Source of the DNA: Rhizobium sp. R634
GTDB lineage: Bacteria > Pseudomonadota > Alphaproteobacteria > Rhizobiales > Rhizobiaceae
Assembly (NCBI RefSeq): GCF_002211305.1
Contig: NZ_LOKW01000023.1
Span: forward strand, 248,001 to 312,000
Direction: 5' to 3'
Length of the DNA: 64,000 bases
Within the stretch, counting starts at the first letter, position 1, and each line of letters begins with the position of its first letter. Below are positions 8,661-16,607 of the stretch, one piece after another. Below the pieces are notes generated by a model. It was not told the origin of the DNA, searched no databases, and saw nothing but the letters and a program-made list of their open reading frames with translations. The position numbers were made by a program, and so were the translations under genes.

Positions 8661-9590
8661 TTAAAGCGCCTTTTGCAGTTCCGGCAGTGCGTCGAAGAGA
8701 TCGGCGACGAGGCCGTAGTCGGCGACCTGGAAGATCGGTGCCTCCTCGTCCTTGTTGATGGCGACGATCACTTTCGAATCCTTCATGCCCGCCAGATGCT
8801 GGATGGCGCCTGAGATGCCGGCGGCGATGTAGAGATCGGGGGCCACCACCTTGCCGGTCTGGCCGACCTGCCAGTCGTTCGGGGCATAACCGGCATCGAC
8901 GGCCGCACGGCTGGCGCCGACGGCGGCACCGAGCTTGTCGGCAACCGGCAGGATGACCTCCTTGAACTTCTCCGCCGAGCCCAAGGCGCGGCCGCCTGAT
9001 ATGATGATCTTCGCCGAGGTCAGTTCCGGACGTTCCGAGGCCGACAAAGCATCGGAGACGAACCGCGACAGACCCGGATCGGAGATGGCCGGGATCGCCT
9101 CGACAGAGGCAGAGCCGCCTTCCGCCGCCGAAGCAAACGAGGCGGTGCGCACGGTGATCACCTTCTTCGCATCGCTTGCCTGCACCGTCTGGATGGCGTT
9201 GCCGGCATAGATCGGCCGCTTGAAGGTATCGGCCGAGACGACTTCGATGATCTCGGAGACCTGGGCGACGTCGAGCAGGGCGGCCACCCGCGGCAGCACG
9301 GTCTTGCCGACCGAGGTGGCGGCAGAGACGATCGTGTCGTAGCTGCCAGCGAGCGAGAAGATCAGATCGGCCAGCGGCTCTGCCAGATTGTTGGCAAGCG
9401 CATCGCTTTCGGCGAGCAGCACCTTGGCAACGCCGGAGAGTTTCGCCGCCTGATCGGCCGCCGCCTTGGCGGCCTTGCCGGCGACCAGCACGTGCACGTC
9501 GCCGCCGATCTGGGTTGCTGCCGTCAGCGCCTTGGCGGTCTGGTCGGAGAGGTGATTGCCGTCATGGTCGGCCAGAAGAAGAATGGTCAT
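8661..9590 (-). CDS. etfA: electron transfer flavoprotein alpha subunit
   Basis: A 309-residue ETF-alpha (FixB family). The C-terminal FAD-binding domain is fully conserved: RALGSAEKF, then GQTGKVVAPDLYIAAGISGA, then MKDSKVIVAINKDEEAPIF and VADYGLVADLF. With the beta subunit it takes electrons from acyl-CoA dehydrogenases and passes them to ETF-ubiquinone oxidoreductase. It is the last gene of the minus-strand glutarate unit, 25 bases after etfB. A dedicated ETF pair beside glutaryl-CoA dehydrogenase and ETF-QO suggests the operon brings its own electron path. Confidence 0.92.
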   Translation of the reverse strand: MTILLLADHDGNHLSDQTAKALTAATQIGGDVHVLVAGKAAKAAADQAAKLSGVAKVLLAESDALANNLAEPLADLIFSLAGSYDTIVSAATSVGKTVLPRVAALLDVAQVSEIIEVVSADTFKRPIYAGNAIQTVQASDAKKVITVRTASFASAAEGGSASVEAIPAISDPGLSRFVSDALSASERPELTSAKIIISGGRALGSAEKFKEVILPVADKLGAAVGASRAAVDAGYAPNDWQVGQTGKVVAPDLYIAAGISGAIQHLAGMKDSKVIVAINKDEEAPIFQVADYGLVADLFDALPELQKAL

Positions 9591-9615
9591 GATAGTTGCT
9601 CCTGTTCCTGCCCGA

Positions 9616-10365
9616 TTACAGCACGCCGGCTTCGTTCTTCAGCTTGTCGACCAGTTCGGCGACGCTCTTGACCTTGACGCCCGCCTTGCGGCCACTCGGC
9701 TCCTCGGTCTTCAGCACCTTCAGCCGCGGCGTCGTGGAGACGCCGAAATCAGCCGGGCTCTTCTTGTCGAGCGGCTTCTTCTTCGCCTTCATGATGTTCG
9801 GCAGCGAGGCATAACGCGGTTCGTTCAGGCGCAGGTCGGTGGTGACGACCGCCGGCAGTTTGATCTCGATCGTCTGCAGGCCGCCATCGACCTCGCGGGT
9901 GACCGTCGCCTTGCCGTCAGCGATCTCGATCTTCGAGGCGAAGGTCGCCTGGGCAGAGCCGAGCAGGGCCGCCAGCATCTGGCCGGTCTGGTTGGAATCG
10001 TCGTCGATCGCCTGCTTGCCGGTGATGATCAGCCCCGGCTGTTCGGCATCGGCGACCGCCTTGAGGATCTTGGCCACCGCCAGCGGCTCGACCTGATCGT
10101 CGGTCTCGACCAGGATCGCCCGGTCGGCGCCCATGGCAAGCGCCGTCCTCAGTGTCTCCTCGGCCTTGGCCGGGCCGATCGACACGACCACCACTTCCTC
10201 AGCCTTGCCGGCTTCCTTCAGCCGCAGCGCCTCTTCCACCGAGATCTCGTCGAACGGGTTCATCGACATCTTCACATTGGCAAGCTCGACACCCGTGCCA
10301 TCCGGCTTCACCCGGATCTTCACGTTGTAGTCGACAACCCGTTTGACTGGGACGAGAATCTTCAT
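9616..10365 (-). CDS. etfB: electron transfer flavoprotein beta subunit
   Basis: Start at ATG 10365 (MKILVPVKRVVDYNVKIRVK), the standard ETF-beta N-terminus with GGAGA upstream. An upstream in-frame extension is not homologous. The protein is 249 residues, the normal length. It shows the AMP-binding core around VSIGPAKAEETLRTALAMGA and the family signature VDGGLQTIEIKLPAVVTTDL followed by LRLNEPRYASLPNIMKAKKK, plus the recognition-loop region. It forms the ETF heterodimer with the downstream alpha subunit and binds AMP structurally. It lies 98 bases after the CoA-transferase gene in the same unit. Confidence 0.93.
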   Translation of the reverse strand: MKILVPVKRVVDYNVKIRVKPDGTGVELANVKMSMNPFDEISVEEALRLKEAGKAEEVVVVSIGPAKAEETLRTALAMGADRAILVETDDQVEPLAVAKILKAVADAEQPGLIITGKQAIDDDSNQTGQMLAALLGSAQATFASKIEIADGKATVTREVDGGLQTIEIKLPAVVTTDLRLNEPRYASLPNIMKAKKKPLDKKSPADFGVSTTPRLKVLKTEEPSGRKAGVKVKSVAELVDKLKNEAGVL

Positions 10366-10463
10366 GGGCGATCTCCATCTGTGCCGATTTATTAACCGTG
10401 TCTCGACAGAGTCATCTGCAGCGCTGCGGCGGACGTAAGTCGAATTCACATGCATTCGCCGAG

Positions 10464-11609
10464 CTAGGTCGTCGATGACCAATCACACGATACCTTGCCG
10501 TTGTGCTCACCCAACTGGGGCGATCGCCTTTGGGAGATAAGCGCAGTTCCGGAGAAGATGATTGGTGTCCTGATGCCTGCAATTCCGTCATTTACTATCG
10601 ACATTCCTCGGTGCGCGACTTGCGGATCAGCGAAGACGTCTTCCACAGTGTTGATCGGTCCGGCGGGAACGCCCACGCGTGCAAGATCGGCCAGCAAATC
10701 CGTTCGTTTGAAAAGCTTCGTCTGCGCCTCCATGACCGATGTCAGCTCCTCTCGATGACGCACCCTGTCCGCGTTCGTCTTGAAACGGGCGTCGGCGGCC
10801 ACAGACGACAGCCGGAGGACATCGCAGATGCGTGCGAACTGGCTGTCGTTTCCGCAGGCGATAATGATATTGCCGTCGGATACCGGGAATACCTGATATG
10901 GCGCGATGTTAGGATGGGCATTGCCGAGCCGCGTCGGCGCCTTTCCCGAGGCCAGGAAATTCATCGCCTGGTTAGCCAATACGGCGACCGTGCTGTCCAG
11001 CAGCGCCATATCGATATGCTGCCCCTCCCCCGTGCTGTTGCGTAGGATCAAAGCGGCCTGGATGGCGATGACCGAATAGAGGCCGGTGAAGATATCGCCG
11101 AACGCCACGCCGATTTTCTGCGGCTCCCGGCCCGGCTCACCGGTCAAATCCATGATGCCCGCCATGCCCTGGACGATGAAATCATATCCTGCACGCCCGG
11201 CATATGGGCCGGTTTGGCCAAAGCCGGTAATCGAGCAATAAATCAGCTTCGGATTAATCGCCTTCAGGCTCTCGTAATCGAGGCCGAACTTCTTCAGCCC
11301 GCCTACCTTGAAGTTCTCGATGACAACGTCAGCGTTCGCGATCAGTGCACGAAGTCTGTCGACGTCTTCCGCCGAGTTGAAATCCGCCGTTATGCTCAAT
11401 TTTCCGCGATTGCAGCTATGGAAGTAGGCTGCAGCGACATCATCGCCATCGCTGATGAAGGGTGGTCCCCAGCGGCGCGTATCGTCGCCCTCCGGGCTTT
11501 CCACCTTGATGACGGTTGCTCCGAGGTCGGCAAGTGTCTGTCCAGCCCACGGACCGGCCAGGATACGCGCCAGTTCCACGACCCGAACACCTTCAAGCGG
11601 AAATTGCAT
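10464..11609 (-). CDS. CaiB/BaiF (class III) CoA-transferase, probably acting on glutarate
   Basis: A 381-residue class III CoA-transferase starting MQFPLEGVRVVELARILAGP. The catalytic aspartate of the family is in KIGVAFGDIFTGLYSVIAIQ, and GYDFIVQGMAGIMDLTGEPG and LLDSTVAVLANQAMNF are conserved. These enzymes move CoA between carboxylic acids. Its position between glutaryl-CoA dehydrogenase and the ETF genes strongly suggests activation of glutarate with succinyl-CoA as donor (the SUGCT type). Other dicarboxylates cannot be excluded from sequence. It lies 35 bases downstream of the ETF-QO gene. Confidence 0.82.
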   Translation of the reverse strand: MQFPLEGVRVVELARILAGPWAGQTLADLGATVIKVESPEGDDTRRWGPPFISDGDDVAAAYFHSCNRGKLSITADFNSAEDVDRLRALIANADVVIENFKVGGLKKFGLDYESLKAINPKLIYCSITGFGQTGPYAGRAGYDFIVQGMAGIMDLTGEPGREPQKIGVAFGDIFTGLYSVIAIQAALILRNSTGEGQHIDMALLDSTVAVLANQAMNFLASGKAPTRLGNAHPNIAPYQVFPVSDGNIIIACGNDSQFARICDVLRLSSVAADARFKTNADRVRHREELTSVMEAQTKLFKRTDLLADLARVGVPAGPINTVEDVFADPQVAHRGMSIVNDGIAGIRTPIIFSGTALISQRRSPQLGEHNGKVSCDWSSTT

Positions 11610-11644
11610 CGCTAACTCCCTGATCATTGCTAAACTCGCCGGCC

Positions 11645-13309
11645 TCACATATTCGGATAAACCGGCCCCTCACCGCCCTGCGGCGGCACCCAGTTGATGT
11701 TCTGGTTGGGGTCCTTGATGTCGCAGGTCTTGCAGTGGACGCAGTTCTGGGCGTTGATGACGAAGGTGTCCTGCCCGTCCTTCTCCACCCATTCATAGAC
11801 GCCGGCCGGACAGTAACGGGTCGACGGGCCGGCATAAATATCGTGCTCGGAACGCTTCTGCAGGCCCATGTCCTTGACCTTGAGATGCACCGGCTGATCC
11901 TCCTCGTGATTGGTGTTCGACAGGAACACCGAGGACAGGCGGTCGAAGGTCAAAACCCCATCCGGCTTCGGATAGGCAATCGGCTTGTGGTTGGCAGCCG
12001 GCTCCAGCGACTGCGCATCGGTCTTGCCGTGGCCAAGCGTGCCGAAGAAAGAAGAGCCGAACAGGGTGTTGGTCCACATGTCGAGACCGCCGAGCGCCAC
12101 GCCGATCGCGGTGCCGAACTTCGACCACAGCGGCTTGACGTTGCGGACACGCTTGAGATCGCGGCCGATGTCACCCTTGCGCCATTCGGTTTCGATCTCG
12201 GCCACCTCGTCATGGCAGCGGCCGGATACAATCGCCGCCGCCAGCTTCTCCGCCGCCAGCATGCCGGACAGCACCGCATTGTGGCTGCCCTTGATGCGCG
12301 GCACGTTGACCAGACCGGCCGAACAGCCGATCAGCGCCCCGCCGGGGAAGGATAGCTTCGGCACCGACTGGTAGCCGCCCTCGGTGATGGCCCGCGCCCC
12401 ATAAGAGAGCCGCTTGCCGCCCTCGAAGGTGCCGCGGATCGCCGGATGCGTCTTGAAGCGCTGGAACTCCTCGAACGGGTAGAGATAGGGGTTCTTGTAA
12501 TTCAGGTGGACGACGAAGCCGACCGCCACCAGATTGTCTTCGAGGTGATAGAGGAAGGAGCCGCCGCCGGTCTTCATGCCGAGCGGCCAGCCGAAGGAAT
12601 GCTGCACCAGTCCCTGCCTGTGGTTCTCCGGCTTGACCTGCCAGAGCTCCTTGATGCCGATGCCGAACTTTTGGGGTTCGCGGTCCTTCTGCAGATCGAA
12701 CTTGGCGATCAGCTGCTTGGCGAGCGAACCGCGCACGCCTTCGCCGATCAGCACATATTTGCCGAGCAATTCCATGCCGCGGGTATAGTTCGGGCCGGGT
12801 TCGCCGTTCTTCTCGATGCCCATGTCGCCGGTGGCCACCCCGATCACCGCGCCCTTATCATTGTAGAGCACTTCGGTTGCGGCAAAGCCCGGATAGATCT
12901 CGACGCCGAGTTCTTCCGCCTTGCCCGCCAGCCAGCGACAGACGAGCCCAAGCGAGACGATGTAATTGCCGTGATTGTTCATCAACGGCGGCATCACGAC
13001 ATTCGGCAGGCGGATCGAACCAGCGGGACCGAGCACCAGGAAGTGGTCGTCCTTGACCTCGGTCTTGAACGGATGATCGCCATCCTCGCGCCAACCGGGC
13101 AGCAGCCGATCGATGCCGATCGGATCGACGACGGCGCCGGAGAGGATATGCGCGCCCACTTCCGAGCCCTTCTCCAGCACGACGACCGACAGTTCCGGAT
13201 TGACCTGCTTCAGCCGGATCGCCGCCGAAAGACCGGCCGGACCGGCGCCGACGATCACCACGTCGAATTCCATGCTCTCTCGACCCTCGCCTACGTGTTC
13301 TTCGCTCAT
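11645..13309 (-). CDS. electron transfer flavoprotein-ubiquinone oxidoreductase
   Basis: Start at ATG 13309 (MSEEHVGEGRESMEFDVVIV), giving 554 residues, as expected for ETF-QO. The FAD motif VVIVGAGPAGLSAAIRL is N-terminal. The C-terminal cluster domain binds 4Fe-4S through CPAGVYEW and NCVHCKTCDIKDP. The ubiquinone-binding and membrane-association region lies in the middle (around FVVHLNYKNPYLYPFEEF). It reoxidises reduced ETF and reduces ubiquinone on the inner face of the membrane. Most bacteria keep one chromosomal copy, so this copy next to etfA/etfB and glutaryl-CoA dehydrogenase may serve that pathway. Confidence 0.93.
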   Translation of the reverse strand: MSEEHVGEGRESMEFDVVIVGAGPAGLSAAIRLKQVNPELSVVVLEKGSEVGAHILSGAVVDPIGIDRLLPGWREDGDHPFKTEVKDDHFLVLGPAGSIRLPNVVMPPLMNNHGNYIVSLGLVCRWLAGKAEELGVEIYPGFAATEVLYNDKGAVIGVATGDMGIEKNGEPGPNYTRGMELLGKYVLIGEGVRGSLAKQLIAKFDLQKDREPQKFGIGIKELWQVKPENHRQGLVQHSFGWPLGMKTGGGSFLYHLEDNLVAVGFVVHLNYKNPYLYPFEEFQRFKTHPAIRGTFEGGKRLSYGARAITEGGYQSVPKLSFPGGALIGCSAGLVNVPRIKGSHNAVLSGMLAAEKLAAAIVSGRCHDEVAEIETEWRKGDIGRDLKRVRNVKPLWSKFGTAIGVALGGLDMWTNTLFGSSFFGTLGHGKTDAQSLEPAANHKPIAYPKPDGVLTFDRLSSVFLSNTNHEEDQPVHLKVKDMGLQKRSEHDIYAGPSTRYCPAGVYEWVEKDGQDTFVINAQNCVHCKTCDIKDPNQNINWVPPQGGEGPVYPNM

Positions 13310-13349
13310 GATCGATGCCTTACAATCTCGAGGTTGAAATGCGATGGGA

Positions 13350-14237
13350 TCAGCGGGTTGGCCGCGCCGGAACGTAGCTGTAGTCGTAGAACCCGCGTTG
13401 CGCCTTGCGCCCGAGCCAGCCGGCCTCGACATATTTGACCAGCAGCGGGCATGGGCGGTATTTGCTATCAGCCAGTCCTTCGTGAAGGACCTGCATGATG
13501 GAAAGGCATGTGTCCAAACCGATGAAATCGGCCAGTTCGAGCGGCCCCATCGGATGATTGGCACCGAGCTTCATGCCGGTGTCTATGGCTTCAACGTTTC
13601 CGACACCCTCATAGAGCGTGTAGATCGCTTCGTTGATCATGGGGATGAGGACGCGGTTTACGATGAAAGCCGGAAAATCCTCGGAGACGGTGACGGTTTT
13701 GCCGATGGATTCGGCGAAATCCCTCGCTATAGCAAACGTCTCCTGATCCGTACCGATGCCGCGAACCAGCTCGACCAGCTTCATAACCGGTACCGGATTC
13801 ATGAAGTGTATCCCTATGAAACGATGGGGCCTGTCGGTCGACGCGGCGAGCCGCGTTATGGAGAGCGACGATGTGTTCGTCGCCACGATCGCCTCGGGCT
13901 TCAGGACGGGGCAGACGCCCGTGAAGACCTTTCTCTTGACGTCTTCATTCTCGCTGACCGCTTCGACGACCAAATCGGCGCTCGCCAGATCCGAGAGCGA
14001 GAACGCTCCCTTTATTCGGGAGATCGCTTGCGCAGCCGCCTCGCCCGGCATTTTGCCGGATTCGACCTGCCGTTCGAAATATCCGGCACTTGCTTCGATG
14101 CTCGCTCGCACTCGATTGCCATCGAGGTCGTAGACCATTGCCTCGTACCCGTGTTTCGCCACGACTTCCGCGATGCCAGTCCCCATCTGGCCGGCGCCGA
14201 TGACGGCGACGGTAGATATCTTATTCGCTATAGGCAT
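13350..14237 (-). CDS. 3-hydroxybutyryl-CoA dehydrogenase
   Basis: A 295-residue L-3-hydroxyacyl-CoA dehydrogenase. It has an N-terminal NAD site (VAVIGAGQMGTGIAEVVAKH), the catalytic serine and histidine regions (ATNTSSLSI and HFMNPVPVMKLVELV), and the C-terminal dimerisation domain with LADFIGLDTCLSIMQVLHEG. It oxidises 3-hydroxybutyryl-CoA to acetoacetyl-CoA. In this operon it would act after glutaryl-CoA has been converted to crotonyl-CoA and hydrated, but the enoyl-CoA hydratase for the hydration step is not in this window. It lies 59 bases after gcdH and 40 before the ETF-QO gene. Confidence 0.9.
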   Translation of the reverse strand: MPIANKISTVAVIGAGQMGTGIAEVVAKHGYEAMVYDLDGNRVRASIEASAGYFERQVESGKMPGEAAAQAISRIKGAFSLSDLASADLVVEAVSENEDVKRKVFTGVCPVLKPEAIVATNTSSLSITRLAASTDRPHRFIGIHFMNPVPVMKLVELVRGIGTDQETFAIARDFAESIGKTVTVSEDFPAFIVNRVLIPMINEAIYTLYEGVGNVEAIDTGMKLGANHPMGPLELADFIGLDTCLSIMQVLHEGLADSKYRPCPLLVKYVEAGWLGRKAQRGFYDYSYVPARPTR

Positions 14238-14296
14238 GCTGCCTCTCGTTGATCCGGAGATTGAAGGACGATCTCTGCCAAACAGTTTATGGGGAA

Positions 14297-15472
14297 TTAG
14301 AAGAACGCCTGGAGGCCCGTCTGGGCCCGGCCAAGGATCAGGGCGTGGACGTCGTGGGTGCCTTCATATGTGTTGACCGTTTCCAAGTTCTGGGCGTGGC
14401 GCATGACATGGTATTCGATCTGAATGCCGTTGCCGCCATGCATATCCCGGGCCTGCCGCGCGATATCCAGCGCCCTCCCGCAATTGTTGCGCTTGACGAG
14501 CGAGACCATCTCCGGGGCCATCTTGTGCTCATCCATCAGGCGGCCAACGCGAAGCGAACCTTGCAGTCCGAGCGTGATGTCGGTCATCATATCAGCGAGC
14601 TTCTTTTGATAAAGCTGCATCCCTGCAAGCGGTTTGCCGAACTGCTTACGGTCCAGACCATATTGACGAGCGCGGAACCAGCAGTCCTCGGCCGCTCCCA
14701 TGACGCCCCAGGAGATGCCGTAGCGGGCCCGATTGAGACAGCCAAACGGCCCCTTGAGACCGGAAACGCCGGGCAAGAGCGCATCCTCAGTGATTTCGAC
14801 GCCGTCCATCACGATTTCGCCCGTGATCGAGGCACGCAGCGAAAGCTTGCCGCCGATCTTCGGAGCCGAAAGGCCCTTCATGCCCTTTTCTAGAACGAAG
14901 CCGCGTATGTCGTTGTTGTGAGCCTCAGATTTTGCCCAGACGACGAAAACATCCGCAATCGGCGAGTTCGAGATCCACATCTTCGAGCCGCGCAGCCGGT
15001 AGCCGCCCTCGATCTTCTCGGCGCGGGTTTTCATACTGCTGGGGTCGGAGCCGGCATCAGGCTCGGTCAGGCCGAAACAGCCGATCAGCTCACCCGAGAC
15101 GAGGCCAGGCAGATACTTCTTCTTCTGCTCGTCAGAGCCGTAGGCGAAGATCGGGTAGATGACCAGTGAGGATTGCACGCTCATCATTGAGCGATATCCG
15201 GAGTCGATGCGTTCGACCTCGCGAGCTACAAGGCCGTAAGCGACGTAGGATGCGTTCGCGGCCCCGTACTCTTCCGGCAGCGTCACACCGAGAAGGCCGG
15301 TCTGCCCCATCAACCTGAACAGCTCCGGATCGGTCGTTTCCTCGAGATAGGCGTCGTGGACGCGCGGCAAGAGTTCGGATTCAGCGAAAGCCGCGGCGGA
15401 CTCGCGGATCATCCGTTCATCCTCGGTCAGCTGGTCATCGAGCAGAAAAGGGTCATTCCAAGAAAAGGCCAA
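14297..15472 (-). CDS. gcdH: glutaryl-CoA dehydrogenase
   Basis: The protein matches glutaryl-CoA dehydrogenase throughout: SGYRSMMSVQSSLVIYPI (substrate-binding arginine), GLTEPDAGSDPSSMKTRA, and the C-terminus HAQNLETVNTYEGTHDVHAL with the catalytic glutamate in YEGTHD. It dehydrogenates and decarboxylates glutaryl-CoA to crotonyl-CoA and passes electrons to ETF. I choose the TTG at 15472 (reading MAFSWNDPFLLDDQLT) because it has a GGGAGG nine bases upstream and gives the family's usual 391 residues. An ATG at 15562 would add 30 unrelated residues and abut the LysR-type operator. It is the first gene of the six-gene unit. Confidence 0.92.
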   Translation of the reverse strand: MAFSWNDPFLLDDQLTEDERMIRESAAAFAESELLPRVHDAYLEETTDPELFRLMGQTGLLGVTLPEEYGAANASYVAYGLVAREVERIDSGYRSMMSVQSSLVIYPIFAYGSDEQKKKYLPGLVSGELIGCFGLTEPDAGSDPSSMKTRAEKIEGGYRLRGSKMWISNSPIADVFVVWAKSEAHNNDIRGFVLEKGMKGLSAPKIGGKLSLRASITGEIVMDGVEITEDALLPGVSGLKGPFGCLNRARYGISWGVMGAAEDCWFRARQYGLDRKQFGKPLAGMQLYQKKLADMMTDITLGLQGSLRVGRLMDEHKMAPEMVSLVKRNNCGRALDIARQARDMHGGNGIQIEYHVMRHAQNLETVNTYEGTHDVHALILGRAQTGLQAFF

Positions 15473-15566
15473 GATCGTTATCCTCCCGTTGAGGTTTTTG
15501 GCAGTTCGATTTGATGAAATGAAAGCCGGTTTTCCGTCATCGGGAAAGCGAGGTTTACTCATCGGC

Positions 15567-15585
15567 CTATGAGCTGTAGTAATAG
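15567..15585. promoter_or_regulatory. LysR-type operator (CTAT-N11-ATAG)
   Basis: The short intergenic region between gcdH and the LysR gene contains ctat, eleven bases, then atag. This is a dyad of the T-N11-A form used by LysR regulators. It sits three bases before the regulator's ATG and 95 bases upstream of the gcdH TTG start. That fits a shared site for autoregulation and activation of the divergent operon. Inferred from position and form only. Confidence 0.55.
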
Positions 15586-15588
15586 CCT

Positions 15589-16503
15589 ATGGCAAACCTC
15601 TCGCGACGGCTCCTTCCCTCGACCTCCGCTCTCGCCGCTTTCGATTCCGTCGCGCGGCTCAGCACCTTCTCTGCCGCGGCCGAGGAGCTTTCCCTGACGC
15701 AGGGTGCCATCAGCCGGCAGATCGCCGCCCTGGAAGAACAGCTGGGCGTTTTACTCTTCGAGCGCACCAGCCGTGGGGTAATTCTCACGGAGGCCGGCGC
15801 CGATTATGCGCGGGCTATTGCCAGCGCTCTCGCGGAAATCCGTTCCGCCTCACTGCACGCCATGACAAAACAGCATAACGATCAGCTCAACCTGGCGATC
15901 TTGCCAACATTCGGCACACGCTGGCTGATGCCGCGCATTCCACAGTTTGTCGCAAGACATCCGGAGATCACATTGAACTTCGCGACCCGCATAGGAGTGT
16001 TCGATTTCGACCGCGACGACATCGATATCGCGATCCATATCGGCCAGCCCGACTGGCCGGGTGCGGAAAGCACATTTCTCATGGAGGAGATGGTGGCGCC
16101 GGTCGCCTCCCCGTCTTTTCTGAACTCGCATCCCGTCCTGAAAGCTGAAGATCTACTTCGCCTTCCGCTTCTGCAGATGGCATCGCGGCCTGGAGCCTGG
16201 AGCCATTTTTTCGAAAGCCTCCAGGTCAGCGGCGCCCCGTCGCAGGCGATGCGGTTCGAACAGTTCAGCAGCGTGGCCCAAGCCTGCATTGCCGGGCTGG
16301 GGCTCGCTTTGATGCCGCTTTTCCTCATCGATTCCGAGCTTGCGAATGGCCAGCTCGTTCAAGCCTTTCCGCATCAGGTCAAAAGCCCCAGCGCCTATTA
16401 TGCGGTCGCGCCGCTCAGCAGGAAGGACTTCCGCCCTGTCGTCGCATTCCGAGCATGGCTCTTGGAAGAGATCGCGCGTTACCAGCAAGGCGCTGCCGGC
16501 TAA
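15589..16503 (+). CDS. LysR-family regulator of the glutarate operon (GcdR/GcvA-like)
   Basis: A 304-residue LysR protein. The N-terminal winged HTH is typical (LAAFDSVARLSTFSAAAEEL, then SLTQGAISRQIAALEEQLGV with LLFERTSRG). The effector domain follows, with the GcvA-type DIDIAIHIGQPDWPG and LGLALMPLFLIDSELA. Divergent orientation from gcdH with a T-N11-A dyad between them suggests it activates the glutarate operon in response to a pathway metabolite. The sequence does not show which one. It ends 75 bases before the first LacI-type palindrome, so it marks the edge of the next module. Confidence 0.85.
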   Translation: MANLSRRLLPSTSALAAFDSVARLSTFSAAAEELSLTQGAISRQIAALEEQLGVLLFERTSRGVILTEAGADYARAIASALAEIRSASLHAMTKQHNDQLNLAILPTFGTRWLMPRIPQFVARHPEITLNFATRIGVFDFDRDDIDIAIHIGQPDWPGAESTFLMEEMVAPVASPSFLNSHPVLKAEDLLRLPLLQMASRPGAWSHFFESLQVSGAPSQAMRFEQFSSVAQACIAGLGLALMPLFLIDSELANGQLVQAFPHQVKSPSAYYAVAPLSRKDFRPVVAFRAWLLEEIARYQQGAAG

Positions 16504-16578
16504 TCCGGAGCTATTCGACCCTTCGCTCCTGCTCGATTGCAAGCATTCTTGACTCTTCGGCCAAATCCTGCCAGTTTA

Positions 16579-16594
16579 ATGCTAACGTTAGCAT
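16579..16594. promoter_or_regulatory. LacI-type operator A, upstream of PEP carboxylase
   Basis: Perfect 16-bp palindrome ATGCTAACGTTAGCAT, ending 13 bases before the GTG start of the PEP carboxylase gene and adjoining its ribosome binding site. It has the CG-centred, even-length symmetry of LacI/GalR operators. The core recurs five more times between 19.4 and 34.1 kb, each time in front of a gene. Binding here would block transcription or translation initiation of ppc. The likely binder is the LacI protein at 31390-32391. Confidence 0.8.
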
Positions 16595-16607
16595 AAGGAG
16601 TGCGCAT

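Noticed and set aside
12446..13438. Long open frame opposite the ETF-QO gene (330 codons)
   Set aside because: It is a shadow of a high-GC gene with strong third-position bias. The translation has no domain and the minus-strand protein is unambiguous.
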